Both the position numbers and the translations under genes were made by a program. DNA of 64,000 bases from NCBI RefSeq assembly GCF_020171985.1, contig NZ_JAIVAL010000003.1, forward strand, positions 248,001 through 312,000, given 5' to 3'. Shown here one piece after another: positions 24,093 through 34,285 of this stretch (within the stretch, counting starts at the first letter, position 1; each line of letters opens with the position of its first letter). The notes below the pieces were generated by a model. That model did no database searches. It was not told where the DNA came from and was given only the letters and a program-made list of their open reading frames with translations. Origin of the DNA: Halobacillus halophilus. Lineage in GTDB: Bacteria > Bacillota > Bacilli > Bacillales > Halobacillaceae.

Positions 24093-26096
24093 CTACTCCT
24101 CATAAAAATGGTTCAACGCTTTCGTTACTTTCTCGCCCAAATAAGGCGCCAGCGTTTTCGCGTACGTTCTCGTTAGATGGTGACCATCCTGATAAACGAG
24201 TACATTGCCTATAATCGGCTTACATACATCTTCATTACAGAATTTATCCGTCAAATCAGCATAGTACACATTGTCTAAATTGAGCTGATCGACTTCATCT
24301 GATAAATCTTCCAGGTTATTCTCCGTTTTACATTCTTCAGCGTTTCGACCATTCTTATCAATACACGTCGGAATATCAAACTCAGCTCTCGGGTTGTCTT
24401 TCAGGGCGAACACGTTGATATCATGTTCATTCAGTTCTCTCCACTGATCCACATAACCCTCTGGTATTCCTTCCCACTCCGTCGCATCGGCAGGTGTATA
24501 AACTAAATCCGGCTGCTTCTCGATTAATTTATCCATCACGGTTTCATTCCACTCGCCACACGTCTTCTGGTCGAGTTTCGTGGTCAGTAAATAAGATTCG
24601 CTCGAGAACCTGCATGCACTCCGGGTGTAGTTCAATATTTTGATATCATTATTGTTGGCATAATTTTTCAATGGAGCTAACCAATGCGCACTATGAGATC
24701 CGCCCACTAAGGCAATAGTATATTCCGGATCCTCTACGTCTCCATATTCGCACATGATCACTTCTGACTCTTCCATCCCCTGGTGGCACCCATCACCGTA
24801 ACTGATCGGCACTTCGTCCTTCGCTTGTAAGATGGTGGGCATAAACGGTTCATCAGTACTAAATTCTTTTCCTGGTTCCATCGCCTCGGCTCCGGGATAA
24901 TCAGTGTTCGTTATTTCCACACTAGCAGATGCCGCCTGTGTATCTTTCACGTAGTACGTCCAGGAACCATTCAAAACCACCACAGGAATAGCGATTCCAA
25001 GTAAGATGAGAGCTAATTTTGGTTTGGATTGTATTTTTCTATTTCTGATTGGTTTCTCTACTAGATTCGTCGTTACATACGCAACGACTATGGCGAGTCC
25101 AATGATTAACAAGCCGTGAACGACCGATACGGTTTGGTTACCCGTGATGTTGTAATATAAGACAAGCATCGGCCAGTGCCATAGATAAAAACCATATGAA
25201 ATCCCACCAAACTTCACGAGAGGTTTCGTACTAAGCAGATGATGGACGCCATACTTTCCACCACGGTTTCCCGCGACTAAAATGAAAACAGCGCACAATA
25301 CCGGCCAGAGAGCCGCATAGCCAGGGAAGACTGTCCCTACCTGTAAGAGAAGCCCACATGTAATTAAACCAAGCAGCCCGATCCAGCCAGCTACTACACT
25401 CGTCCATTTATTTAACGAAATATGGGCGATGACCAGAGATAGAATACCGCCTGCAGCAAATTCCCATACTCTCGCAAACGTATCAAAATAAGCCCACGGT
25501 TGGTTCACTCCCGTTATATAAACGGAATAACCAATGGATACGATAAACATGCCGATCAATGTATAGAAAAATAGATTTCTAACATTCTTATTTAGCTTCC
25601 TGGCAATCCCTATTATGGTCAGCAGGACTAAGGTCCAGATGATATAAAACTGAAACTGGGTACTCATGGCCCAGAAGTGCTGCACGGGACTTGCCGCGTT
25701 ATTCTGCGCCAGATAATTGACTGAATTACTCGCAAGCTGCCAATTCTCCACATAGATTAAGGAAGCCGCAACTTCTTTAATAATCGTTACCCACTGTGTT
25801 TGAGGTAAGAAATAAAAACTCGTAATAATGACAAATGCAAGTACCGCAAAGGCGATTGGAAATAATCTCTTCCCAAGTTTAAGAAGAAATCCAATACCGT
25901 CGACTTTACCTGTTCTTTCGTACATATTTAAAAGCGATGTTGTTATTAAAAATCCGGATACAACGAAGAACACATCCACTCCACCTGAAACATTCCCAAG
26001 CCAGATGTGATAGATCGCTACTAATAGGGCAGCTACCGCGCGTAACCCTTCTATCTCCGGCCTGAACTTCCTATTCGTCTTTTTAGATAGATTCAT
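24093..26096 (-). CDS. Acyltransferase 3 with SGNH domain (OatA-like O-acetyltransferase)
   Basis: A 667-residue membrane enzyme. Residues 10-370 are an acyltransferase-3 domain with about 10-11 helices, opening with FRPEIEGLRAVAALLVAIYH (catalytic His) and containing GGVDVFFVVSGFLIT. Residues 395-660 are an extracytoplasmic SGNH-hydrolase-like domain: VGGSHSAHWLAP carries the nucleophile Ser and DGHHLTRTYA near the end carries the Asp/His pair. This two-domain form moves acetyl groups across the membrane and attaches them to peptidoglycan (OatA) or secreted polysaccharide. The acceptor is unknown, and the capsule cluster 5 kb away is an alternative to peptidoglycan (inference). Confidence 0.9.
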   Translation of the reverse strand: MNLSKKTNRKFRPEIEGLRAVAALLVAIYHIWLGNVSGGVDVFFVVSGFLITTSLLNMYERTGKVDGIGFLLKLGKRLFPIAFAVLAFVIITSFYFLPQTQWVTIIKEVAASLIYVENWQLASNSVNYLAQNNAASPVQHFWAMSTQFQFYIIWTLVLLTIIGIARKLNKNVRNLFFYTLIGMFIVSIGYSVYITGVNQPWAYFDTFARVWEFAAGGILSLVIAHISLNKWTSVVAGWIGLLGLITCGLLLQVGTVFPGYAALWPVLCAVFILVAGNRGGKYGVHHLLSTKPLVKFGGISYGFYLWHWPMLVLYYNITGNQTVSVVHGLLIIGLAIVVAYVTTNLVEKPIRNRKIQSKPKLALILLGIAIPVVVLNGSWTYYVKDTQAASASVEITNTDYPGAEAMEPGKEFSTDEPFMPTILQAKDEVPISYGDGCHQGMEESEVIMCEYGDVEDPEYTIALVGGSHSAHWLAPLKNYANNNDIKILNYTRSACRFSSESYLLTTKLDQKTCGEWNETVMDKLIEKQPDLVYTPADATEWEGIPEGYVDQWRELNEHDINVFALKDNPRAEFDIPTCIDKNGRNAEECKTENNLEDLSDEVDQLNLDNVYYADLTDKFCNEDVCKPIIGNVLVYQDGHHLTRTYAKTLAPYLGEKVTKALNHFYEE

Positions 26097-26361
26097 CTAA
26101 AGCCTCCGTTTTAAGTGAAATACCGACATATATTTTACCATGAAACGGAGGGAAGATGTTATATTAGTCATTATTTAATAATAAATCTGCTAAGACTTCT
26201 CTATTCACAATAACCATTATAAATTTAGTATTTGGTAATCTTATTGAACGATGAAAACTTTCAACAAGAAAGATATTATTCTATTCACTACCGTTCTATT
26301 ATGTCTTTCATCTTTATCTTAACGAGACCTCATTTAACATCAATATTACTCCATAGTAGTA

Positions 26362-26420
26362 TAAAGCTTAAAAAAAGAGTAACCCCAAATAAATTGGGGT
26401 TACTCTTTTTTTAAGCTTTA
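26362..26420 (-). terminator. Terminator with 27-bp perfect stem after the amidohydrolase
   Basis: Bases 26362-26388 and 26394-26420 are perfect reverse complements around a 5-nt loop. The arms contain AAAAAAAGAGTAACCCC and include AAGCTT. T tracts occur on both strands and the amidohydrolase stop codon lies in the stem. Confidence 0.8.
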
Positions 26421-28058
26421 TTTATTATACACTCTTTTACCACCAATATAAGTGGCCAAAACTTCTATTTCCTTTATTTCAATAGGATTACAGGAGGTAG
26501 GATCCTTGTCCAATACAGCAAAGTCCGCTAACTTTCCAACCTCTATTGAACCTACTTCTTGTTCCTCAAAGTTCAACCAAGCTCCATATATTGTCATAGC
26601 TTTTAGTGCAGTGGTAACATCAATCTTCTGCTCTTCCCCAAGAGTTCTTCCATCCGATGTGACACGATTGACTGCAGCCCATATTGAGAATAATGGTGAG
26701 ATTGGAGTGATCGGACAGTCCGAATGCAATGTGAACTTAAAACCTCGCTCTTGGGCATCTTTTAATGGGTTTAAGCGATTGGCTCGCTCTTCTCCCAAAA
26801 ATATTGACCTATGGCGTTCACCCCAATAATAAACATGGTTAATAAAAAAAGACGCCTCTACTCCTAAACCTTTCATCCGATTCAAATCTTCCCTGGTTGC
26901 TGTTTGTACATGCTCTATCCTGTGGCGATGGTCCGGCTTCGGAACCTTATCTAGAGCGTAGGAATAAGCATCCAGAATTGAACCTATCGCACGATCTCCA
27001 TTTCCATGAGTAGCAATTCGAAACCCTCTTTTGTGTAAATCAAGTACTTCCTCATTAAATTCATTCTGAGCATGACTTAACTCTCCAGTTATATTTGGGT
27101 TACAGAAGTAAGGATCTCTCAATGCACCAGTTAAACCTTGTATAGAACCATCTTGGAATAGCTTTGCACTATCCAAACTTCCGTTATAATTAGTATCATT
27201 CCGCACCTTTTCATTCAACTGTTCAAAAGTAAGTCCTTCAAAAGGAGCACCTTGATATAATAAATGGTGCAAAATCATAAACCGCATACGCATAGGGTTT
27301 TTTTCTTTAGCTACAGCTTCTACATGAGCCTCATACTCAAGAAATCCCTTTACAAGACCAACCCCAGCATCGGTGTTAGTCGTAATACCCTGCTTAAGGT
27401 AATCGTTTGCTCCATTCTCAATTAAATTAACTAATTCCTCTTTAGTGTAATCAGGTATAACTTTATCAACAAGATCCATTGCTCCAAATTCATATAAAAC
27501 GCCATCTAAACTGCCATCTTTGTTTCTACCAAAATGCCCACCTTGAGGATCTTCTACATTGTCACTAATACCAGCAATTCTTAATGCAACTGAATTAACT
27601 ACAGCAAAGTGACTTGAGATGTGACGTATAAGTACAGGATGGTCCGGAGAAACAGAGTCTAGTTCCTTCCTTGTTGGGTGACGGTTTTCTTCCAATAACG
27701 TATCGTCATATCCCCAACCTATAATCCATTCTCCTTGTCTTTTACTCATTGATTCAGTATTTATGCGATCTAATATATCCCCAATATTTTTATTTAGAGG
27801 AGAACCACAATTAATTTGATCCAAGTATTGAGAGTACATCAGCAAATGATTATGTGTGTCAATAAAACCTGGGATCAAGGTTTTGCCTTGTAAATCGACA
27901 ACTTCAGTCTTTGAGGTAATTACATCATTTGGTGGTTCTTTATCCTCCCAGATATATACTATCTTTCCTTTTAAAACAGCTACAGAACTTCTAATACTAC
28001 CCTCACTATCAAGTGTTAAAATGTTTGCATTCTTAAAAACTAAATCTACTTTTTTCAC
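26418..28058 (-). CDS. Amidohydrolase (YtcJ-like)
   Basis: A 546-residue metal-dependent hydrolase of the amidohydrolase family 3 (YtcJ/AepA-like). The N-terminal beta-sandwich is followed by GFIDTHNHLL, the HxH metal ligands near residue 67. Further metal/catalytic segments are FRIATHGNGDRAI, DHRHRIEHVQ and FTLHSDCPI with the late Asp. The C-terminal beta-sandwich ends in GKLADFAVLDKDP. The length is normal. It is encoded 44 nt after a sodium:solute symporter gene, so it probably hydrolyses an amide or N-acyl compound imported by it. The substrate is unknown. Confidence 0.9.
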   Translation of the reverse strand: MKKVDLVFKNANILTLDSEGSIRSSVAVLKGKIVYIWEDKEPPNDVITSKTEVVDLQGKTLIPGFIDTHNHLLMYSQYLDQINCGSPLNKNIGDILDRINTESMSKRQGEWIIGWGYDDTLLEENRHPTRKELDSVSPDHPVLIRHISSHFAVVNSVALRIAGISDNVEDPQGGHFGRNKDGSLDGVLYEFGAMDLVDKVIPDYTKEELVNLIENGANDYLKQGITTNTDAGVGLVKGFLEYEAHVEAVAKEKNPMRMRFMILHHLLYQGAPFEGLTFEQLNEKVRNDTNYNGSLDSAKLFQDGSIQGLTGALRDPYFCNPNITGELSHAQNEFNEEVLDLHKRGFRIATHGNGDRAIGSILDAYSYALDKVPKPDHRHRIEHVQTATREDLNRMKGLGVEASFFINHVYYWGERHRSIFLGEERANRLNPLKDAQERGFKFTLHSDCPITPISPLFSIWAAVNRVTSDGRTLGEEQKIDVTTALKAMTIYGAWLNFEEQEVGSIEVGKLADFAVLDKDPTSCNPIEIKEIEVLATYIGGKRVYNK

Positions 28059-28102
28059 TTAAATTTCCTTTCACTTAGAAGATTTATCCATATAGATATC
28101 GA

Positions 28103-29530
28103 TTATACCCTATTCTTAGCTGAAAGTAGATCTTCCCAAAAAACTGCTCGAACTTGTTCACTGGCAGCATGTCTAGTTAATAAACTAATTATAATTAAAC
28201 TAATAAGAGACGTTGTTAAGCCAAAAATTGTATGGTCTAAAGTAAGACCTAAATATGGATAAATTATTGTTGCGATTAAGGCCATGATCATACTGATTTG
28301 TACTCCTGTCTTTGTAACTCTTTTCCAAAACATTATAGCTAAGAAAGGAAAGACAAGCGTTGCAGCTGAGAGGCGAAGTGCCCATTGATACACGCTAACT
28401 ATATCAGTCAGATTAAACGCCACAAGCAAACCTAAAATAGAGATTATTGCTACAGTTACCCTTGAAGCGATCATCATTTTCTTTTCCGATGCATCTACAT
28501 TGAATAAACGTTTATATAAGTCAACAGTTAGGTTTGAACTTCCTTGAAGAATAAATGAGGTAGCCCCTGTCATCAATGCTGCTAGTAAGCCAACAAGCAC
28601 AATACCACCTAAATATGGAGGTAATACCTCAGCTGTTACATATGAAAATAGTAGATCAGGATTCATATCTACAGGGACATAGTTACGAGCAATCACCCCG
28701 ATGGAATAAGGTAAGACAGAAACAACACCTGCAATTAAAAACCCTGTAACCCCAGCTTTTCTTGCTACTTTTTCTGTTTTAGATGCAAAAATCCGCTGCC
28801 AAGTAGATTGCCATATTATATAAAACGGACCTACAGAAAGAGCAAATAAAAGTACTGCTACTAACCCATCTGGCCCTACTGGAGTGAGGTATTCCGAGGG
28901 GGTATTATTTACAACATCCTTAAATCCACCACTATAAAAAATACTAGCGATAAATAAAGCAATGATACCAACTATAATAATTACACTTTGAATCGCATCA
29001 GTAATAATTGTTGCAGGCAAGCCCCCTAAGATAGTAAACCCTAAAATTAATACAAAAGCTACTATTAGTCCTGTTGATACTTCCATCCCAAATGCAATTG
29101 TAAAAACTGTAGTCATCCCGACCATTTGTAAAGCTAAAGTTGGCACGGAATAAACAAAGGCAGATAGTACTGAAGGAATGACTCCCGTAGTTTTACCAAA
29201 CCTCTCACTGAACAAGTCAGCAATCGTGTAAAGCTTTTGCCTCCTTAACGGTTTTGCAAAAACTATAATTAATAATATACTAAACACAACTGCTGGTAAT
29301 GCGAATTGGAAAAAACCAGAGAGACCTACTGTAAACCCCATTCCTACCCAACCAATGAATACTGCTGCTCCGCAAAATGTACTAACAATTGTTCCTACGA
29401 TTGACCAAAAGCCCATATTCCACCCAGCGATTAAATAATCCTGCGATGATTTCACCTTTAAGAAATAATAAATACCTAAACTAAACATAAAAAGAAAATA
29501 AACAACCATATAAGATAAATACCAAACCAT
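28103..29530 (-). CDS. Sodium:solute symporter (SSS family)
   Basis: A 475-residue transporter with about 13 membrane helices. Family features include the N-terminal VKSSQDYLIAGWNMGFWSIV, followed by STFCGAAVFIGWVG, the GGLPATIITDAIQSVII segment (the SSS signature region), and WQRIFASKTEKVARKAG. It co-transports a solute with Na+, suiting a salt-living bacterium. The substrate is not readable. Linkage with the amidohydrolase downstream suggests an amide- or acyl-containing compound. A GGGGG site lies 8 nt before the ATG. Confidence 0.9.
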   Translation of the reverse strand: MVWYLSYMVVYFLFMFSLGIYYFLKVKSSQDYLIAGWNMGFWSIVGTIVSTFCGAAVFIGWVGMGFTVGLSGFFQFALPAVVFSILLIIVFAKPLRRQKLYTIADLFSERFGKTTGVIPSVLSAFVYSVPTLALQMVGMTTVFTIAFGMEVSTGLIVAFVLILGFTILGGLPATIITDAIQSVIIIVGIIALFIASIFYSGGFKDVVNNTPSEYLTPVGPDGLVAVLLFALSVGPFYIIWQSTWQRIFASKTEKVARKAGVTGFLIAGVVSVLPYSIGVIARNYVPVDMNPDLLFSYVTAEVLPPYLGGIVLVGLLAALMTGATSFILQGSSNLTVDLYKRLFNVDASEKKMMIASRVTVAIISILGLLVAFNLTDIVSVYQWALRLSAATLVFPFLAIMFWKRVTKTGVQISMIMALIATIIYPYLGLTLDHTIFGLTTSLISLIIISLLTRHAASEQVRAVFWEDLLSAKNRV

Positions 29531-29896
29531 GCATTAACCCCCAATTTTTAATAGTTCGACAAAATAGTGGCTATTTCTCTATTTTATTACAACTCTAGTC
29601 AATTCTAGGTTAAACAAAGATAGTAATCAATCTTATCAGGACGTCCGTACCAGTTTACTTTTGAAAGTCATTTTAGCAACAAATAATACTTGTACATTGC
29701 TATTTGATATTAAGGAAATTTACAAATTGAAATGTAAAGATTAATCTACTTTTTGTTTATATTATGGAAGAAATGTATAAGATAATAAGATTTTTTTGGC
29801 ATTTTAATTAGCATGTTTGATTACTTCTCTATGTAAGGATGCTTAAATGATTTTCCGCTTATTTTCTGAATGGTCTACTTCCTCTTAATAATTGTT
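29531..29896. other. Intergenic region between regulator and symporter
   Basis: AT-rich, about 365 bases. It holds TTTACA-N8-TGTAAA (29719-29738), a possible but weak inverted repeat roughly 190 nt upstream of the symporter start. No gene and no convincing terminator were seen. Confidence 0.35.
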
Positions 29897-30619
29897 TTAA
29901 TTATTCTTTCTTGACAGGTTTATTTTAAAGGAATACATATCAGCTCTGTAAAAGGCATGTTCTAATTCTACAAACTCACCATTAATATCCAACAGTTTTC
30001 TTTCAGTCTTTAACATACTAGTAGAGGCAGGAACATTTAATAATTTTGCATCATCAGTTGAAATCAATCCTGACCGAATTACTTGCTCTGCTTCAAACGT
30101 CTTTATTCCTAGCTCTTTTTCAAGTAGGTCATATAAAGTTTCATGGTTTAAATCAAATGAACTAATCTTATTCCCTATAACCAATGGATAATAATGATAT
30201 TCAACGCCTATGGGGATATGGTTTGCAAAGCGCAATCTTTTAAAATGGTAAGCTTCCTCTAAACCTGTAAGAATTTGTAATCGCTCGTTTAGTTGCATAA
30301 ATTCTGAATTAATTAACTTTGCGCCCGGCTCCATACCCATGCGCTCAATTGTCTCTGATGTACTACTTAAATTACCCAGCCAATCATCAATTGGCTTAAG
30401 GGATATAAAAGTTCCTTTTCCATGCCTTTTTTCTAATATCCCTTCTCTAACTAAAAGATTTATAGCTTCTCTTACTGTACTACGACTAACATTAAACTCC
30501 TCAATAAATTCTCGTTCACTAGGTATTTGTTGGTAATAAACTCCATTTAAAATGTTTTGTTCAATTATTTGCTTTAGTTGTATGTGAAGAGGAACGGAGT
30601 TTACGTAATTTAGCGGCAT
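29897..30619 (-). CDS. GntR-family regulator, HutC/UTRA type
   Basis: A 240-residue regulator. Residues 8-75 are the GntR winged helix (PSEREFIEEFNVSRSTVREA, then GILEKRHGKGTFI). Residues 95-235 are a UTRA ligand domain (YHFKRLRFANHIPIGVEYHY; LEHAFYRADMYSF near the end). Members sense small metabolites such as urocanate, amino sugars or sugar phosphates. It lies upstream of, and on the same strand as, the symporter-amidohydrolase pair and is their probable regulator (position only). Confidence 0.9.
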   Translation of the reverse strand: MPLNYVNSVPLHIQLKQIIEQNILNGVYYQQIPSEREFIEEFNVSRSTVREAINLLVREGILEKRHGKGTFISLKPIDDWLGNLSSTSETIERMGMEPGAKLINSEFMQLNERLQILTGLEEAYHFKRLRFANHIPIGVEYHYYPLVIGNKISSFDLNHETLYDLLEKELGIKTFEAEQVIRSGLISTDDAKLLNVPASTSMLKTERKLLDINGEFVELEHAFYRADMYSFKINLSRKNN

Positions 30620-30751
30620 ATTAATATCACCTCTTTAGCTAGACTTTTGTATTACATAATTTCATGGATAACGCCATCTTATTAGAGTTATTCCAGCTAT
30701 AATAAAGTTCCTTTTAATCTATTCTAATTAAAAGAGTGCGCTACTTTTTCA

Positions 30752-30795
30752 ATAAATTTAAAACTCCTTAAACTTAAATTTGTTTAAGGAGTTTT
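30752..30795 (-). terminator. Terminator at the end of the polysaccharide cluster
   Basis: AAAACTCCTTAAAC (30760-30773) and GTTTAAGGAGTTTT (30782-30795) form a 14-bp stem. The minus-strand continuation is TTTTAAATTTATT. It follows the last gene by 11 nt. Confidence 0.7.
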
Positions 30796-30806
30796 AATGA
30801 AAAAGC

Positions 30807-31838
30807 TTATCTTACCTGATAATAATCTACATACCAATCAGCAAACTTCTGCAAGCCCACCTGAATGGTAGTTTTTGGCTTAAACCCTACAGCTTCTTGT
30901 AGTTGATTAGTAGAAGCATAAGTAGCAGGTACATCTCCTGGTTTAATAGGTTCATATTCTTTCTTAAACTCTATATTTTTATCCAGTGCATTACTTAATG
31001 CTCTCTCTAACGATTCAATAAACGTCATTAACTTTTCCGGACTGTTATTACCGATATTGTAAACTTTATGCGGAGCACCTTGATCTCCATTTGGCTTATA
31101 GCTCAACAGTCGCTCAATACCAACTACAATATCATCGATATAAGTAAAATCACGATAAAGATCATTCTCAAAGTCACCATTGTTATAAACCTTAATTGGT
31201 TCCCCAGAGAAGTATCTATCTGTGAATCCGAAATAAGCCATATCTGGACGTCCCATCGGGCCATAAACTGTAAAGAATCTCAGGCCTGTGGCAGGTATAT
31301 TGTAAAGATGACTATACGTATAAGCCATTAATTCATTAGACTTTTTAGTTGAAGCATATAAAGACACCGGGTGATCGACAAAATCCGTTTCTTCAAAAGG
31401 AACCTTTTTATTCGCTCCATACACAGAACTAGATGATGCATAAACTAAATGATCTACAGGGTTATGACGACAAGCTTCCAAAATATTATAGAAGCCTATG
31501 ACATTGCTCTCCATATACGCATCTGGATTCTCGATAGAATACCGGACACCAGCCTGTGCTGCCAAATTAACAACAATATCGGGTTGATATTCTCTGAAGA
31601 CTGAATCAATAGCTTCTTTGTCAGCTAAGTTTTTCTTAAGGAATGTAAAGCTGTCATGCGGTTTCAGTAAACCTAGACGTGTTTCTTTAAGTCCTACGTC
31701 ATAATAATCATTCACATTATCAAGTCCTATTACCTTGCACCCTTCATTAAGAAGCTTCTTCGAGAGGTAATAACCGATAAAGCCAGCTGCGCCGGTTACT
31801 AGATAGGTTTTCTTAGTATCTAGTGGATTGTAGTTCAT
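30807..31838 (-). CDS. NAD-dependent epimerase, probable UDP-glucuronate 4-epimerase
   Basis: A 343-residue cytosolic enzyme from the ATG at 31838, which follows GGAGAGGAG (the frame also opens at 31883). It is an extended short-chain dehydrogenase: TGAAGFIGYYLSKKLL binds NAD, DNVNDYYDVGLKETRL is typical of UDP-glucuronate 4-epimerases, SSSSVYG precedes the catalytic YASTK (Tyr-x-x-x-Lys), and RFFTVYGPMGRPDMA follows. It likely turns UDP-glucuronate into UDP-galacturonate. Its start overlaps the end of the UDP-glucose dehydrogenase gene by 26 nt, so the pair works in sequence. It is the last gene of the cluster. Confidence 0.88.
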   Translation of the reverse strand: MNYNPLDTKKTYLVTGAAGFIGYYLSKKLLNEGCKVIGLDNVNDYYDVGLKETRLGLLKPHDSFTFLKKNLADKEAIDSVFREYQPDIVVNLAAQAGVRYSIENPDAYMESNVIGFYNILEACRHNPVDHLVYASSSSVYGANKKVPFEETDFVDHPVSLYASTKKSNELMAYTYSHLYNIPATGLRFFTVYGPMGRPDMAYFGFTDRYFSGEPIKVYNNGDFENDLYRDFTYIDDIVVGIERLLSYKPNGDQGAPHKVYNIGNNSPEKLMTFIESLERALSNALDKNIEFKKEYEPIKPGDVPATYASTNQLQEAVGFKPKTTIQVGLQKFADWYVDYYQVR

Positions 31839-33186
31839 ATGCTTCTCCTCTCCTAACTTCCACTCTCCCTGGTTCTCTACCAACCGAATGGTATTCTACT
31901 TTCGCTTTCTTCATTTCTTCAATATCATAGATATTCCGTCCATCATAGACTAAAGGCGTCCGCATCAAGCCACGGTATAATTCTGGAGTAACAGCTTTAA
32001 CCTCTCCCCATTCTGTAAATACAAAACAAACATTAGCATTTTCTAATGCTTCTTCTACCTTATTAACATACGTAATCGACCCTTGACGGTTAGGACCTTC
32101 AGGATAAACTTTTGCAAAGTTATCTGCTCCTACTGGATCGTATGCATAGATATCCGCACCTTGATCCAAAAGTAAAGGTACATTATCAAGTGATGGAGAT
32201 TCACGCAGGTCATCAGTTCCTGGCTTGAACGTTAACCCTAAGACCGCAACTTTAAGGCCATTGAATGTAATCAATCGATTACTTGCTTTTCTATAAAGGG
32301 AAGTTTTTTGATTTTTGTTTACATCAATCGCTGCCTTCACTGTCTTAAGTTCATAGCCATTCTGCTGAGCTAAGTAATCAAGAGCCTGTGTATCTTTCGG
32401 GAAGCATGATCCCCCAAAACCGATCCCCGCATTCAAGAACTTAGAACCAATTCGTTCATCATAACTCATACCTTCAGCCACGTCTTTGATATCTGCACCA
32501 ACCAATTCACAAAGGTTGGCAATATCGTTCATATAAGAAATCTTCAATGCCAAAAAGTCATTGGAAGCATACTTAATCATTTCAGCCGACCTACGATTCA
32601 CAGAAACTATTGGAAGATTGAAAGGCTCATAGATCTCTTTCAATATTTGCTCCGCCCACTCTGTCTCTGTACCAATAATAATTCTTTCCGCGTGAAGGGT
32701 GTCACGAACAGCAGATCCTTGAGCGAGAAACTCTGGGTTAGAAGCTACTTCCACATTCACATCGTTAACTAAGAAGTCTTGGATGAATTGTTCAACTTTA
32801 TCATTAGTACCAACAGGTACTGTGGATTTCACCACTACTAGACAGTCTTTCTCTACAGATTCAGCTACTTGTCTAGCAACGGTTGCTATGTAAGACAAAT
32901 CTGCAGATCCATCAGGTTTTTCTGGTGTTCCTACACCTAGGAACACCGCATCTGCATCTTTGTAAGCACTTTGGTAATCTGTGGTGTAATCGATTCTTCC
33001 TTTGGAGTAGTTTTTCTGCATGAGTTCTTCCAACCCTGCTTCATAAATTGGAGAAACTCCTGACTTCATTACTTCAACTTTTTCTTCATCAATGTCTACA
33101 CAAATTACTTGATGGCCCATCTCTGCGAAGCACACGCCAGCGACTAAGCCAACGTATCCGGTTCCTGCTACTGCTATTTTATACAT
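31813..33186 (-). CDS. UDP-glucose 6-dehydrogenase
   Basis: A 457-residue enzyme oxidising UDP-glucose to UDP-glucuronate with 2 NAD+. The N-terminal Rossmann fold begins KIAVAGTGYVGLVAGVCFAE. The catalytic Cys is in FGGSCFPKDTQAL near residue 260. A central dimerisation part (EMIKYASNDFLALKISYMND) and a C-terminal UDP-binding domain (AVLGLTFKPGTDDLRESP) follow. It is of the TuaD/Ugd type and supplies uronic acid for the capsule or teichuronic-acid-like polymer together with the downstream epimerase. Confidence 0.95.
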   Translation of the reverse strand: MYKIAVAGTGYVGLVAGVCFAEMGHQVICVDIDEEKVEVMKSGVSPIYEAGLEELMQKNYSKGRIDYTTDYQSAYKDADAVFLGVGTPEKPDGSADLSYIATVARQVAESVEKDCLVVVKSTVPVGTNDKVEQFIQDFLVNDVNVEVASNPEFLAQGSAVRDTLHAERIIIGTETEWAEQILKEIYEPFNLPIVSVNRRSAEMIKYASNDFLALKISYMNDIANLCELVGADIKDVAEGMSYDERIGSKFLNAGIGFGGSCFPKDTQALDYLAQQNGYELKTVKAAIDVNKNQKTSLYRKASNRLITFNGLKVAVLGLTFKPGTDDLRESPSLDNVPLLLDQGADIYAYDPVGADNFAKVYPEGPNRQGSITYVNKVEEALENANVCFVFTEWGEVKAVTPELYRGLMRTPLVYDGRNIYDIEEMKKAKVEYHSVGREPGRVEVRRGEAYELQSTRY

Positions 33187-33238
33187 ATAAAGTCTCCTCT
33201 CTCAATTTTAACCCGGCTTCACTACTCTTGATTTTTAA

Positions 33239-34285
33239 CTAACAGTTATACATGTGGTCATAGTAATTAATGTAGTCACCTGATGTTATATCTTCCATCC
33301 ACTCTTCATTTTCTAAGTACCATTTAATGGTTTTTTGAATTCCTTCTTCAAAAGAGTATTCAGGAGACCAACCTAACTCACTCATAATTTTAGTATTGTC
33401 AATCGCATATCTTCGATCATGGCCAAGCCGATCTTGAACATGTTTAATTAAACTCTCACTTTTATCTAACTTATTCAATATTAACCTTACAATTTCTATA
33501 TTCTTTTTTTCGTTGTTTCCACCAATATTATAAATCTCCCCATTTTTCCCATAACGAAGCACGCAGTCAATTGCCCTACAGTGATCTTTAACATGTAACC
33601 AGTCACGAACCTGGCATCCATCTCCATAAACTGGTAGTGACTTCTCTTTTAAAGCATTATTAATCATTAAAGGAATTAATTTTTCTGGAAACTGTAGGGG
33701 CCCATAATTATTCGAGCAACGTGTTATATTAATTGGTAAACCATAAGTTTCATGGTATGCACGTACTATCATGTCTGAAGCAGCTTTGGAAGCAGAGTAA
33801 GGGCTATTTGGAGCCAAACCTGTTTCCTCGGTAAAATAACCTGTTTCTCCTAACGTCCCATAAACCTCATCAGTAGAAATTTGAATAAACTTAACTTCAT
33901 CTTTAAATTTAATATCATATTTATTTTCTGACTCGCTCTTCCAATAATTCAATGCAGCATCTAATAAAGCTTGCGTACCAATTACATTTGTGTTTAAAAA
34001 AATTTCCGGGTCTGAAATACTTCTATCTACATGAGATTCTGCTGCAAAGTTTATAACTACTTGAATGTCGTATTTTTGAAAAACATTTTCAAGTAAAATG
34101 CGGTCCTCTATACTTCCTTTAATAAAAAAATATCTATCATTATTTTGAACATCTTGTAAGTTTTTTAAGTTCCCAGCGTATGTCAAAGAATCAATATTAA
34201 TTATATTATGGTCGAAATTTTTGAGCATGTGTTTTACGAAATTTGATCCGATGAAGCCCGCTCCACCGGTTACTAAAATATTCAT
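33239..34285 (-). CDS. rmlB: dTDP-glucose 4,6-dehydratase
   Basis: A 348-residue enzyme making dTDP-4-keto-6-deoxyglucose. NAD-binding motif TGGAGFIGSNFVKHML is at residues 6-21. FAAESHVDRSI, ISTDEVYGTLG and the catalytic YSASKAASD follow, with the RCSNNYGPLQFPEKLIP signature of RmlB. It overlaps rmlA by 1 nt. RmlC and RmlD are absent, so the 4-keto sugar is probably taken by the aminotransferase at 36567-37700 rather than made into rhamnose. Confidence 0.95.
   Translation of the reverse strand: MNILVTGGAGFIGSNFVKHMLKNFDHNIINIDSLTYAGNLKNLQDVQNNDRYFFIKGSIEDRILLENVFQKYDIQVVINFAAESHVDRSISDPEIFLNTNVIGTQALLDAALNYWKSESENKYDIKFKDEVKFIQISTDEVYGTLGETGYFTEETGLAPNSPYSASKAASDMIVRAYHETYGLPINITRCSNNYGPLQFPEKLIPLMINNALKEKSLPVYGDGCQVRDWLHVKDHCRAIDCVLRYGKNGEIYNIGGNNEKKNIEIVRLILNKLDKSESLIKHVQDRLGHDRRYAIDNTKIMSELGWSPEYSFEEGIQKTIKWYLENEEWMEDITSGDYINYYDHMYNC

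Noticed and set aside
26232-26414. 60-codon plus-strand frame
   Set aside because: No ribosome site, AT-rich, and it ends inside the long terminator palindrome.
29719-29738. TTTACA-N8-TGTAAA as operator of the HutC-type regulator
   Set aside because: Six-base arms in very AT-rich DNA are expected by chance, and it is far from both start codons.
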